A stretch of DNA of 24,355 nt from a virus. This document shows, piece after piece, positions 16,030 to 23,038 of the stretch. The position numbers and the translations under genes are program-made. Position 1 is the first letter of the stretch. The number at the start of each line of letters is the position of its first letter. The stretch covers positions 1 to 24,355 of IMG/VR virus record IMGVR_UViG_3300027728_000090, one strand, 5' to 3'. Below the pieces are notes generated by a model, which had not been told where the DNA came from, made no database searches, and was given only the letters and a program-made list of their open reading frames with translations.

Positions 16030-16883
16030 TAAAACACGCAAAGAATATACATGAGTTACATATAGATGGTAGCCATGCTAGGATAGCTATGCTTAGTGAT
16101 CTGCACTGGGATAACCCTAAATGCGACAGAGTAATGCTAAAAAAACACCTTGACTACTGCTTAACAGAGCAGATACCTGTCATGGTTAATGGTGATTTTT
16201 TCTGTCTTATGCAGGGTAAAGGTGATAAGAGAGGTAATAAGTCTGATATTAGACCTGAGCATAACAATGCTAAGTACCTTGATAGCATAGTAGAGACTGC
16301 TGTAGATTGGTTTATGCCTTATGCATCTATAATTAGGCTAATAGGATATGGCAACCATGAAACTGCTATCATAAAGTACCAAGAAACTGATATATTACAA
16401 AGGTTTGTGGACCTCCTTAACATTAAAAGTGGTGCTAACATACAAGTAGGTGGATATGGGGGGTGGATAATAGTGCGCAACATGATGGGCACGATAAGCA
16501 CTAGCACTAAGATTAAATACTTCCATGGATCAGGTGGTGGTGGGGTAGTTACAAAAGGTGCTATCAATTTAACCAGGGCACTAGAACTGTATGAAGGCTT
16601 TGATGTGTTTACAATGGGCCACATCCATGAGAACAGCTGCAGGAATGACGTAAGAGATACAGTAGATCATCAGGCAGGTAATGGCTACACTCACAAACAG
16701 AAGCAATTACACCTAATGCTCACAGGAACGTACAAAGAAGAGTATGGTGAAGGAAGCTATGGGTGGCATGTTGAACGTGGTGCTCCTATTAAGCCTCTAG
16801 GTGGTAGGATACTTACTATAAAAGTTGAGAGATTTAGCCAAAAGAGCTGTAAATATGTAGATAGTCACAAATTTAATATGTAA
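16026..16883 (+). CDS. Calcineurin-like metallophosphoesterase (285 aa)
   Basis: All the family metal motifs are visible: SDLHWD (D25, H27), NGDF (D57), GNHE (N110, H111), a central histidine in YFHGSG (H167) and GHIH (H199, H201). These coordinate two metals for phosphoester hydrolysis. The substrate is not apparent; phage members can be DNA-processing phosphodiesterases or nucleotide hydrolases. It is the last gene of the late operon, overlapping the spanin candidate by four bases (ATGA), and a terminator lies 28 bases after its stop. Late placement with the lysis genes is odd for a DNA repair enzyme and could suggest a role in DNA maturation or in removing nucleotide signals. No signal peptide is seen. 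Confidence 0.85.
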   Translation: MIKHAKNIHELHIDGSHARIAMLSDLHWDNPKCDRVMLKKHLDYCLTEQIPVMVNGDFFCLMQGKGDKRGNKSDIRPEHNNAKYLDSIVETAVDWFMPYASIIRLIGYGNHETAIIKYQETDILQRFVDLLNIKSGANIQVGGYGGWIIVRNMMGTISTSTKIKYFHGSGGGGVVTKGAINLTRALELYEGFDVFTMGHIHENSCRNDVRDTVDHQAGNGYTHKQKQLHLMLTGTYKEEYGEGSYGWHVERGAPIKPLGGRILTIKVERFSQKSCKYVDSHKFNM

Positions 16884-16910
16884 ATTTGTACTAGGTTTAA
16901 TTGGTTAAGA

Positions 16911-16948
16911 AGCCCTCTATTAGTGGTTTGGTAGGGGGCTTTGTTATT
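16911..16948 (+). terminator. Terminator at end of the late operon
   Basis: AGCCCTCTA (16911-16919) pairs with TAGGGGGCT (16932-16940), with one G·T pair and a 12-base loop, followed by TTGTTATT. It closes the late block before the early promoter. Confidence 0.8.
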
Positions 16949-16987
16949 AACTAACAATTTATTGTTGATAACTTAATGTAAAAAGAA

Positions 16988-17018
16988 TTGAACAGTATAT
17001 TGTAAGTAAGTATATTTG
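16988..17018 (+). promoter_or_regulatory. Early promoter (TTG-N20-TATATTTG)
   Basis: TTG at 16988-16990, a 20-base spacer and TATATTTG at 17011-17018 fit the Bacteroidota -33/-7 consensus. A 28-base A/C-rich leader (…TTAAAACAAACCACA) leads to the ATG at 17047. The position just after a terminator and before a run of small genes marks the start of the early operon. Confidence 0.85.
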
Positions 17019-17046
17019 TCTCACTAACTAATTAAAACAAACCACA

Positions 17047-17211
17047 ATGACAAACCAAGAAAGAGAGATTATTATCTCGTATCAGCAAGAGCTCTATTCA
17101 GAAGCTCAAGAAACTCAAGAATTATTTGGATACCATGATCCTGAAGCTAAACGGCTATACAGCCAGTGGTATGCAATAGGTGAGCTACTTGAAAAATTAG
17201 AAGCACAATGA
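17047..17211 (+). CDS. Small hypothetical early protein (54 aa)
   Basis: First gene after the early promoter, 54 residues, with an A-rich leader and ATGA overlap with the next gene. The sequence is mostly helical and polar: TNQEREIIISYQQELYSEAQ, then a short GYHDPEAKRLYSQWYAIGEL helix. It has no signal, membrane segment or known motif. Position as the promoter-proximal gene and coupling to its neighbour support translation. The function is unknown; host-takeover roles are common for such genes but not shown here. Confidence 0.7.
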   Translation: MTNQEREIIISYQQELYSEAQETQELFGYHDPEAKRLYSQWYAIGELLEKLEAQ

Positions 17212-17519
17212 TGTACAGCCCTGAGATTAACTATGTGAGACCTTGTGAGGCTCATGTAGAATGGTATGATGAGGATGGTAGTACTTGCTACACAAGTGAG
17301 TTTATTATTAACTTCTTAGCCTATGATGATGTAGATGCCATGTATATGACTAGCACAAAACAGTTAATGTATGGTCCTAAATTAGCATATCATCCCACTG
17401 AACTAGAAGTAGAATTTTGTACAACATTAGTAACTAACACTGCACAAAATAACCCTGAAGATTGGGGATATTCTGAGTGGACTAAACAAGACAGCGATGA
17501 CTACTTTAACGAAAGATGA
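17208..17519 (+). CDS. Very acidic hypothetical early protein (103 aa)
   Basis: Overlaps the previous gene by four bases (ATGA). By my count it has about 20 Asp/Glu against five Lys/Arg, giving a strong negative charge. The sequence has an N-terminal beta-prone part (ECHVEWYDEDG-like, residues 14-24) and a C-terminal acidic, Trp-containing tail (EDWGYSEWTKQDSDDYF, about 84-100). No known domain is recognised. Acidic early phage proteins sometimes mimic DNA or bind basic host factors, but this is only a possibility. Its last 23 bases overlap the next gene. Confidence 0.65.
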   Translation: MMYSPEINYVRPCEAHVEWYDEDGSTCYTSEFIINFLAYDDVDAMYMTSTKQLMYGPKLAYHPTELEVEFCTTLVTNTAQNNPEDWGYSEWTKQDSDDYFNER

Positions 17520-17673
17520 TAACATATACATACCTACCACATACAGCCTTAAAAGGAAGATGTTATGGTGGAGAGAGCAGAGCTGTGAGGAAGATAAAGG
17601 TGGTAGCTTTGACTTAGAGCTGTACCTAGACTACTTAAGTGAGCAGGACTTTAACCCTCCTACAGATGTTTAA
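17497..17673 (+). CDS. Small hypothetical protein (58 aa)
   Basis: Frame opens with ATG at 17497, inside the end of the preceding gene, and stops at 17671-17673. The 58 residues begin MTTLTKDDNIYIPTTYSLKR and continue with an aromatic-basic part (KMLWWREQSC) and an acidic, Leu/Tyr-rich end (FDLELYLDYLSEQDF). A shorter in-frame ATG at 17560 is possible. I see no motif. The compact tiling with neighbours (23-base overlap upstream, eight-base overlap downstream) supports it as a real gene although it is short. Confidence 0.55.
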   Translation: MTTLTKDDNIYIPTTYSLKRKMLWWREQSCEEDKGGSFDLELYLDYLSEQDFNPPTDV

Positions 17674-17809
17674 GCTAATGTACTACATAGGTGATAAGCT
17701 CATAGAGAGCTATCACTTCCCATCCATGCAATTAGCAAGGTGGAAGCAGAGCCAACTGAGAAAGCAAGGCAGTCACAATAATGGTCACTTCAAAATAGAG
17801 AAAGTATGA
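17666..17809 (+). CDS. Small basic hypothetical protein (47 aa)
   Basis: ATG at 17666 lies just inside the preceding gene (eight-base overlap), and the TGA at 17807-17809 overlaps the next ATG at 17806. The 47 residues are basic: MFKLMYYIGDKLIESYHFPS followed by MQLARWKQSQLRKQG. This charge contrasts with its acidic neighbours. No domain is recognised; such a strand-plus-helix micro-protein could bind nucleic acid, but there is no direct evidence. Confidence 0.5.
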   Translation: MFKLMYYIGDKLIESYHFPSMQLARWKQSQLRKQGSHNNGHFKIEKV

Positions 17810-17970
17810 ATAGAGTATGGCTAGAGGATAGCGTAGAGCCTGAAGGTGGCTCATGGTGGAATTGCTACCTAGGCAAAGATGGCAAGCTGCATGATTACAT
17901 CTTCACAGATGAGCAAGCAGATACTCCCCAGTGGTATATTGATAACGGTTACATAGTAGAAGAGGTATGA
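17806..17970 (+). CDS. Small acidic Trp-rich hypothetical protein (54 aa)
   Basis: Coupled by ATGA overlaps to both the upstream gene and the HNH gene. In 54 residues there are about twelve acidic and three basic residues and four Trp (W5, W17, W18, W43). The sequence has a Gly-rich SVEPEGGSWWNCYLGKDG core that looks like a small beta fold. It is not recognised as a known family. It belongs with the other early micro-proteins; a host-directed role would be a guess. Confidence 0.55.
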   Translation: MNRVWLEDSVEPEGGSWWNCYLGKDGKLHDYIFTDEQADTPQWYIDNGYIVEEV

Positions 17971-18578
17971 ATATCAAAGCAGAAGTGATTAAAAGATACC
18001 CATTTGAGAGTACAGCTGTAATAGCTAAGGAATTAGGGATAACAATATCAAAGGTGTATAATATCGCATGGGCCTATAAGATACATAAGGACATCAACTA
18101 CCTTAAGACTGCAGCAAGTGGTAGGTTTATAGAGCCGAATGTAGCTAATCAATATAAGCCAGGGCACACTCCTCACAATAAAGGTAAGCAAATGCCTGAA
18201 GATATATATCATAAGGTAAGAGGTACTATGTTTAAGCCAGGGCACAGGCCTATGAATTGGAAGCCTAATGGTACAATAAGCTATAGACCTGAGAAATGTG
18301 GTAGATTATACGCTTATATTAAGCTAAGTGATAGTAAGTGGCAACTGTACAGCAGATATGTGTATGAAGCTAATTATGGGGTAATACCTAGAGGGCATAT
18401 AGTAATACACATAGATGGTAACAATACTAACCATGATATAAGTAACTTAAAAGCAATTACCATGAAGGAAAACATGCTACGTAACACCATCCATAGATAC
18501 CCTGAAGAGATACAACAACTAATTAAATTAACCAATAAACTAAAAAACAAAACAAATGGCACAAAACAAACTAAGTGA
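17967..18578 (+). CDS. HNH endonuclease (203 aa)
   Basis: The C-terminal half has an HNH_3-type nuclease core: Y-x-E-A-N-Y-G-V-I-P-R-G-H followed by VIHIDGNNTNHDISNLKAIT (His148, Asn152, Asn155, Asn160). An N-terminal helix-turn-helix at about 15-40 (STAVIAKELGITISKVYNI) could direct DNA binding, and a basic Gly/Pro linker (NKGKQMP, PGHRPMNWKP) joins the two. Enzymes of this kind nick or cut phage DNA, often as free-standing homing endonucleases. It sits among small early genes, overlaps the next gene by 23 bases, and is not next to an intron or a split gene that I can see. The first His of the classical H-N-H is not obvious. Confidence 0.82.
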   Translation: MNIKAEVIKRYPFESTAVIAKELGITISKVYNIAWAYKIHKDINYLKTAASGRFIEPNVANQYKPGHTPHNKGKQMPEDIYHKVRGTMFKPGHRPMNWKPNGTISYRPEKCGRLYAYIKLSDSKWQLYSRYVYEANYGVIPRGHIVIHIDGNNTNHDISNLKAITMKENMLRNTIHRYPEEIQQLIKLTNKLKNKTNGTKQTK

Positions 18579-18798
18579 TCTACGTGATCATATCTTCATG
18601 GCCCTAGAGAGACTAGCTGATGAAAATTTAACACCTGAACAAATTAATGCTGAAGTAGAGAAGTCAAAGGCAATAGCTCAGCTAAGCTCTGCTATTATAT
18701 CTTCTGCTAAGGTAGAGATAGACTTCATTAATGCTACAGGAGTGCTTGAGAGCCAGTCTGAGCTCTTTAAGTCAGTAACCCAAAATAAACTAAAATGA
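18556..18798 (+). CDS. Small conserved helical phage protein (80 aa)
   Basis: Begins MAQNKLSDLRDHIFMALERL after an A-rich stretch (AAAAAACAAAACAA) within the end of the HNH gene. It is predicted as almost all helix, with ENLTPEQINAEVEKSKAIAQ followed by a helix with SSAKVEIDFINATG. I recall small phage proteins with the same 'DLRxHxFxxLExL … KAIxxxxxxIIxSAKVEIDF' pattern in many phages, without a known function. It ends in an ATGA overlap with the DnaA-like gene, so it may act with replication or its control. Confidence 0.65.
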   Translation: MAQNKLSDLRDHIFMALERLADENLTPEQINAEVEKSKAIAQLSSAIISSAKVEIDFINATGVLESQSELFKSVTQNKLK

Positions 18799-19157
18799 CT
18801 AACCTAGAATTAGTGCAGGATTACATAGTAAAGTACAAACTACAAGAGCACTCAAAGTATCAGAAGTTAGTCTATATGAGGTATTACCTGTACAATGTAC
18901 TGTACAAAGATGGTATGGGCTTATCTGCTATAGGTAGAGTATTTAATAGGACACATGCAACTATCTACAATGGCCTTAAGAAGCATGACGATTACACTAG
19001 CTACAAAGATAAGGTATACATTCTTTATACAGCTGATTTAGCTAATAAATTTGTTAAAAAGCAAAAGATTAAACCCTTGAAGGATATGGTGTTAGAACTT
19101 TCTAGCATGGAGCAAGTTGAGTATCTTCAGACCATGATTGCTAACCATTATATATGA
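18795..19157 (+). CDS. DnaA-domain-IV-like helix-turn-helix protein (120 aa)
   Basis: Residues 41-64 (MGLSAIGRVFNRTHATIYNGLK) match the shape of DnaA domain IV, including the R-x-H-A-T-x-Y signature (R52, H54, A55, T56) that in DnaA contacts the DnaA box. N-terminal helices (about 1-38) and a Lys-rich C-terminal region flank it; there is no AAA+ domain. It lies directly before the candidate origin with repeated 20-base units, so it may bind these repeats and start or regulate replication. The match is by pattern only; a general phage transcription regulator is an alternative. Confidence 0.65.
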   Translation: MTNLELVQDYIVKYKLQEHSKYQKLVYMRYYLYNVLYKDGMGLSAIGRVFNRTHATIYNGLKKHDDYTSYKDKVYILYTADLANKFVKKQKIKPLKDMVLELSSMEQVEYLQTMIANHYI

Positions 19158-19242
19158 CGGTATGACGCTACGCTATAGGGGCTCTTTGAGAGTTCCACAA
19201 AAAGTGGAGGGGTACTAGGTTTTTCTAGCGTCGCATCGTCAT
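19154..19242. repeat. Imperfect 17-base inverted repeat with internal hairpins
   Basis: Left arm 19154-19170 (ATGACGGTATGACGCTA) pairs with right arm 19226-19242 (TAGCGTCGCATCGTCAT) at 14 of 17 positions, across a 55-base loop. Inside, GGGGCTCT (19178-19185) can pair with AGAGTTCC (19189-19196) with two G·U pairs, and TCCAC (19194-19198) alternatively pairs with GTGGA (19204-19208). The left arm overlaps the stop codon of the DnaA-like gene. It could be a structured origin, a transcript structure or a transcription stop; no T tract follows. Confidence 0.7.
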
Positions 19243-19348
19243 GAAATATGCTTAAACCTATACCTACACTATTTATTAGCCAATGACGATAACTTTATTT
19301 GCGACATTATTACCAATTTAACGACATTATTACTACATTTGCGACATT
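19158..19348. other. Candidate replication origin / control region (191 bp non-coding)
   Basis: The longest intergenic stretch in the window. It combines the inverted repeat, an AT-rich segment (about 19242-19300) and the three 20-base repeats. It sits between a DnaA-like DNA-binding protein and a primase/helicase, the usual place for a phage origin. TACATTTG at 19334-19341 resembles a -7 box, but it lies inside the repeats and has no good -33 partner. The origin call is inferred from layout only. Confidence 0.5.
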
Positions 19349-19350
19349 AT
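19301..19350 (+). repeat. Three direct repeats with 20-base period (candidate iterons)
   Basis: GCGACATTATTAC at 19301, ACGACATTATTAC at 19321 and GCGACATTAT at 19341 start exactly 20 bases apart; TTT precedes the first and third copies, and TTA the second. The third copy overlaps the ATG of the helicase gene (19349). Regular helical-phase spacing (close to two turns) is typical of iterons bound by an initiator or of operators. Confidence 0.8.
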
Positions 19351-21733
19351 GAATATATCAGTTTTTAAGTCTCTACTTCAATCTAAAGAGACACCTTTTA
19401 CACAAACTGCCCTCGAGGTATATTACAGGATAAAAGAAGGATACCCTGAATTAATACAAAAAATAGAAAAAATTAGGGCTTTAGATAAGGGGCATGAGGA
19501 GTATGATAAGACAAAAAAGTCACTACGAGCTATTATGTTCAATGGCACCTTTAGTGAACGTAATGATAATGGCCTAATACAGCACTCAGGGCTTTGTATT
19601 ACTGATTTTGATGATTACCCTAACCTAGAAGTAATGGAAGCTGAACGTGCTAAGCTAATAAGCTCACCATACACTTATATGCTGTTCACTTCTCCTAGTG
19701 GTAATGGGCTCAAATGTGTAATTAAGATACCTGCTTGTGATAAAGCTGAGCACAAAAGAAGATTTAAGGCCTACCAACAGCACATAGATAGTGAGTACTT
19801 TGATCCTAGTAGTGCTAATGTGAGCAGGGTATGCTTTGAGAGCTATGACACTGATGCATATATTAATATCAAGGCCTTAGAGTACACTGATATTACACAG
19901 GATGCAGGCTTCAGCTCATTTGAGAGGGTACCAGTGCTATCTATTACCAATGATGATAAGATTATAGGCCTAATAATGAAGTTTAATTTTGGTGATTTTA
20001 GGGCAGGTAGGAATAATTGGATATTCAAAGTGGCTTCCTGCTTCTGTGAGTATGGTATAGATGTTACCACTGCTAAAAATTACCTTATACAATATGCTGA
20101 GGATGGCTTTACTGAAAATGAAATAAGAATAGCTGTAGGAAGTGGATATAAGAAAGCCCTGCCTAACAGCAAATACTTTGAAGATAATGCCACTATTGAT
20201 AAAGTTAAGCTAAAAATAAGGGATGGTATTAAGCCTGAAGATATTGTAAAGCAGCTTGATGTATCTTCTGAGGTAGTAGCCGATATTAATAAGGAAGTAG
20301 CTAATAGTGAAGAAGTTTTTTGGAAGGTAGACAAAAAGGGAATTTGCATAGAGCCTGATTTATACACTGCCTTCCTAACTAAAAATGGATTTGCTAGATA
20401 TTACCATGAAGGTGCCCATAAGTCTACACTTGTAAGAGTAGTAGAAAATAAGGTATCCCTGTCTAGTGTAGAGAAAATTAAAGATTATATACTTGACTAC
20501 CTGAAAACTAAAAAACAGATTAATGTATGGAACTACTGTTGTAAGAGCCCTTACCTCTTTACAGATAACCATCTTACCATGATAGATAGCATAGAGTTCT
20601 TAATGCTTGATGATACAAAGGATATTAGCTACCTACCCTATAGAAATGGAGTAGTAAAGGTAAGTAAGACTAATATAGAGATAGTACCCTACATTGATAT
20701 AGAGGGGTACATTTGGGATAGTCATATCATTCAAAGAGATTACACACCAGGTAGTGGTAGTAGGAATGACTTTAGAGACTTCATAAGCAAAATATGTGCG
20801 AATGATGTAAGTAGGATACGATCACTAGAATGTACTATTGGGTACCTGCTACATACTCACAAAGATAAGGCTGATCAAAAGGCAATTATCTTTAATGATC
20901 AGGAGATAGATGATAACCCTAATGGGGGCAGTGGTAAGAGCTTAGTGCTAACTGCTATTGGTAAGATTAGAAATATAGTTAAGATAGATGGGAAAAGCTT
21001 TAACCCTGCAAAGAGTGACTTTGTATATCAAAGGGTAAATGTAGATAGTCAGATACTGGCCTTTGATGATGTAAAAAAGAACTTTGACTTTGAGCAGCTA
21101 TTTAGTTTAATATCAGAAGGTATTACTGTGAATAGAAAAAACAAAGATGAGATATTTATACCCTTTGAGCACAGCCCTAAGATAGTGATTACTACCAACT
21201 ATGTGATAAGTGGTGCAGGTGGTAGCCATGATAGGAGAAGGCATGAGGTGGAGTTTTTTCAGTACTTCAATGCTACCAATAGCCCACAGGATTTGTACAA
21301 AAAATTGTTTTTCGATGAGTGGAATGAGGATGAGTGGCATGTGTTTGATAACTACATGATTAATAACCTACAGCAGTTTATGAAGGCAGGGCTAGTTAAG
21401 ACTATACCTATAAATGCAGACGTTAAGAGGCTGATACAAGCTACGTGCAAGGACTTCTACGAATTTGTTATAGATAATGGCTTAGAACTAAATACAAGGC
21501 TATACAACTCAACTAGCCTCGAGAAGTTTAAGAATGAGACAGGAGGATATAAGGACTTAGATACTAAAAGATTCCACAAATGGATAAAAGAGTACTGTAA
21601 ATACAAGGACCTTAAGTTTACAACCAATAGAGATAACCATGGTAGATACTTTGAGCTCAGCAAAGAAGGTGCAGTGGTCCCTGATACTACTGATATATGG
21701 GACGAATTAACAGATAAAGCTAGTAGGATATGA
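19349..21733 (+). CDS. Primase-like/SF3 helicase replication protein (794 aa)
   Basis: Two-part replication enzyme. The N-terminal part (about 1-180) resembles the BT4734-like/VirE-N domain: an acidic DFDD motif (D86, D88), SPSGNGLK (115-122) and SRVCF (159-163), reminiscent of archaeo-eukaryotic primase signatures, though primase activity is unproven. The C-terminal part (about 470-690) is a superfamily 3 helicase: Walker A NPNGGSGKSL (523-532), Walker B QILAFDDV (568-575), motif C KIVITTNY (611-618) and an arginine-rich GSHDRRRHE (625-633). It would unwind and perhaps prime DNA at the adjacent candidate origin. The ATG at 19349 lies inside the third repeat, so binding there could self-regulate. 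A nuclease gene overlaps the end by four bases (ATGA). Confidence 0.85.
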   Translation: MNISVFKSLLQSKETPFTQTALEVYYRIKEGYPELIQKIEKIRALDKGHEEYDKTKKSLRAIMFNGTFSERNDNGLIQHSGLCITDFDDYPNLEVMEAERAKLISSPYTYMLFTSPSGNGLKCVIKIPACDKAEHKRRFKAYQQHIDSEYFDPSSANVSRVCFESYDTDAYINIKALEYTDITQDAGFSSFERVPVLSITNDDKIIGLIMKFNFGDFRAGRNNWIFKVASCFCEYGIDVTTAKNYLIQYAEDGFTENEIRIAVGSGYKKALPNSKYFEDNATIDKVKLKIRDGIKPEDIVKQLDVSSEVVADINKEVANSEEVFWKVDKKGICIEPDLYTAFLTKNGFARYYHEGAHKSTLVRVVENKVSLSSVEKIKDYILDYLKTKKQINVWNYCCKSPYLFTDNHLTMIDSIEFLMLDDTKDISYLPYRNGVVKVSKTNIEIVPYIDIEGYIWDSHIIQRDYTPGSGSRNDFRDFISKICANDVSRIRSLECTIGYLLHTHKDKADQKAIIFNDQEIDDNPNGGSGKSLVLTAIGKIRNIVKIDGKSFNPAKSDFVYQRVNVDSQILAFDDVKKNFDFEQLFSLISEGITVNRKNKDEIFIPFEHSPKIVITTNYVISGAGGSHDRRRHEVEFFQYFNATNSPQDLYKKLFFDEWNEDEWHVFDNYMINNLQQFMKAGLVKTIPINADVKRLIQATCKDFYEFVIDNGLELNTRLYNSTSLEKFKNETGGYKDLDTKRFHKWIKEYCKYKDLKFTTNRDNHGRYFELSKEGAVVPDTTDIWDELTDKASRI

Positions 21734-22191
21734 ACAAAGCAAACAAAGCTCTACTCAGAGCACTAGAGACTAAGTACATGGCATACAGGTACCCATCAGC
21801 ACCAGGTCATGTAGTACCCTTTACTGTCTACACTGACAGCACAGCTAATGGGCTCACTAGATGTATCTGTGACTTTCTTAACTACAGTGACCACCAAGCT
21901 GAACGTATTAATACTATGGGAGTGGCTAGAACTAAGAGGGCTACCTGTGGTAAGATAGTAGGGGTAACATGGACCAAAAGCACTAGCACCCCAGGCTCAG
22001 CTGATATATCTGCTACCATCTATGGTAAGTCAGTGAAGATAGAGGTAAAGATTGGTAAGGATAGGATGAGTGAAGCTCAGAAGAGATACCAGGAGAATAT
22101 AGAGAGAGCAGGAGGGATATACTATGTGGCTAAGGAATTTGATAGCTTTGTGGAGTGGTATGATATATTTAGCCAAAACTATAAAAATTAA
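21730..22191 (+). CDS. VRR-NUC-type nuclease (153 aa)
   Basis: The C-terminal half shows a PD-(D/E)xK core: GSAD (D92), IEVK (E105, K107), RMSEAQKRYQ (Q117) and a terminal helix, the usual VRR-NUC arrangement for structure-specific or Holliday-junction nucleases. The N-terminal 80 residues are mixed, with a Cys-containing CICDFLNYSDHQAERINT segment. It follows the helicase with a four-base overlap and would process branched replication or recombination intermediates together with the ERF and exonuclease genes downstream. The role is inferred from the family. Confidence 0.78.
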   Translation: MNKANKALLRALETKYMAYRYPSAPGHVVPFTVYTDSTANGLTRCICDFLNYSDHQAERINTMGVARTKRATCGKIVGVTWTKSTSTPGSADISATIYGKSVKIEVKIGKDRMSEAQKRYQENIERAGGIYYVAKEFDSFVEWYDIFSQNYKN

Positions 22192-22200
22192 CTACCTTTG
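22168..22200 (+). promoter_or_regulatory. Possible promoter (TTTA-N21-TACCTTTG)
   Basis: TACCTTTG at 22193-22200, immediately after the nuclease stop, fits TAnnTTTG. The upstream TTTA at 22168-22171 is only near-consensus. It would give a leader of about 50 bases before the ATG at 22256. Confidence 0.5.
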
Positions 22201-22255
22201 GCGAAGTATAAAAACAAAACGATAAAAGATAAGTGGTAAAAGTTGACACAATAAT

Positions 22256-22459
22256 ATGAAAGCTACCCTAGAATATAACCTACCTGAGGATAGGGAGGAC
22301 TTTGACTTTGCTACCAATGGCTTCAACTATTACATGGCACTTGTAGAGATGGATCAGTGGTTACGAAGTGAGTACAAGTACAATGGTAAAGAGGAGATGT
22401 ATGAGGTGAGAGAGAAGCTGAGAGAAATTATTTTAGAAAATAATGTGAATATAGATTAA
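22256..22459 (+). CDS. Small conserved phage protein (67 aa)
   Basis: The sequence MKATLEYNLPEDREDFDFAT is one I recognise from many phages: a short protein with 'NLPED...F..A..G', a WLRS-like helix and a C-terminal 'REKLREII' helix. No biochemical function is known to me. It lies between the VRR nuclease and the ERF gene, behind its own weak promoter, within the replication and recombination block. No membrane or signal feature is present. Confidence 0.75.
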   Translation: MKATLEYNLPEDREDFDFATNGFNYYMALVEMDQWLRSEYKYNGKEEMYEVREKLREIILENNVNID

Positions 22460-22465
22460 ATTTAG

Positions 22466-22473
22466 TATATTTG
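22466..22473 (+). promoter_or_regulatory. Promoter -7 element (TATATTTG) before the ERF gene
   Basis: TATATTTG, followed by a 22-base leader rich in A and C (…AATTAAACTACAAACCA). The leader strongly resembles that of the first early gene (AATTAAAACAAACCACA at about 17031), suggesting the same kind of early unit. The -33 side is weak (TGTG at 22444). Confidence 0.65.
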
Positions 22474-22495
22474 TAAACAATTAAACTACAAACCA

Positions 22496-23038
22496 ATGGA
22501 AAAAACAACTAAGGCTGAGAAGCCTCAGGAGGTTGAGCAGCATCCTGCTCCCTTCTATGTAAGGCTTCACCAAGCCAAACAACTAATAGGTAAGGTACAT
22601 AAGAACGCTACTAACCCCCACTTTAAAAAGTCCTATGCAGATATCAATTCTATCTTAGAGACTGTTGAGCCTATTTTATTACAGCATGATCTACTTTTGC
22701 TACAGCCTATAGAAAATGGTAGTGTATGTACTCAAATTGTATGCATATACACAGGCTTTAGTATCTCTAGCTGTATGACCTTAGACCTTAGCTTAGATGC
22801 TCAGAAGCAGGGCAGTCAAATCTCTTACTTTAGGAGGTACACCATTCAGAGCCTGCTAACTTTACAAGCTACAGATGATGATGGCCATGTGGCTGCAACT
22901 GCTAAGCCTAAGATTAGTATGGAGAGATTTGATGATGCACTAGTAGCTATAGCAGATGGTAAGTATTCTGTAGAGAAGTTAAAAGATAGCTTTGACCTAA
23001 CCGACCTTCAGCAGAAGGCTTTACTCCTAGTACAATGA
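22496..23038 (+). CDS. erf: ERF-family single-strand annealing protein (180 aa)
   Basis: Matches the ERF recombinase pattern: NPHFKKSYADINSILETV at about 39-56, then VEPILLQHDLLLLQP and the core GSQISYFRRYTIQSLL (about 102-117) followed by an acidic TDDDGH (about 122-127). ERF forms rings and anneals complementary single strands during phage recombination. The adjacent exonuclease (ATGA overlap) would make the single strands, giving a two-gene recombination system. The C-terminal 40 residues are a separate helical, variable part. The call is well supported by the motif. Confidence 0.88.
   Translation: MEKTTKAEKPQEVEQHPAPFYVRLHQAKQLIGKVHKNATNPHFKKSYADINSILETVEPILLQHDLLLLQPIENGSVCTQIVCIYTGFSISSCMTLDLSLDAQKQGSQISYFRRYTIQSLLTLQATDDDGHVAATAKPKISMERFDDALVAIADGKYSVEKLKDSFDLTDLQQKALLLVQ

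Noticed and set aside
17516-17617. Alternative frame starting ATG at 17516 (MITYTYLPHTALKG...).
   Set aside because: It is only about 33 codons and conflicts with the 58-residue frame at 17497, which tiles better with the next gene.
19334-19341. TACATTTG as a promoter for the helicase gene.
   Set aside because: It lies inside the 20-base repeats, has no -33 partner at the right spacing, and is explained by the repeat sequence; kept only as a possibility.
19301-19350. Short CRISPR-like array.
   Set aside because: Only three short repeats, spacers of about 10 bases, no cas genes; better explained as iterons or operators.
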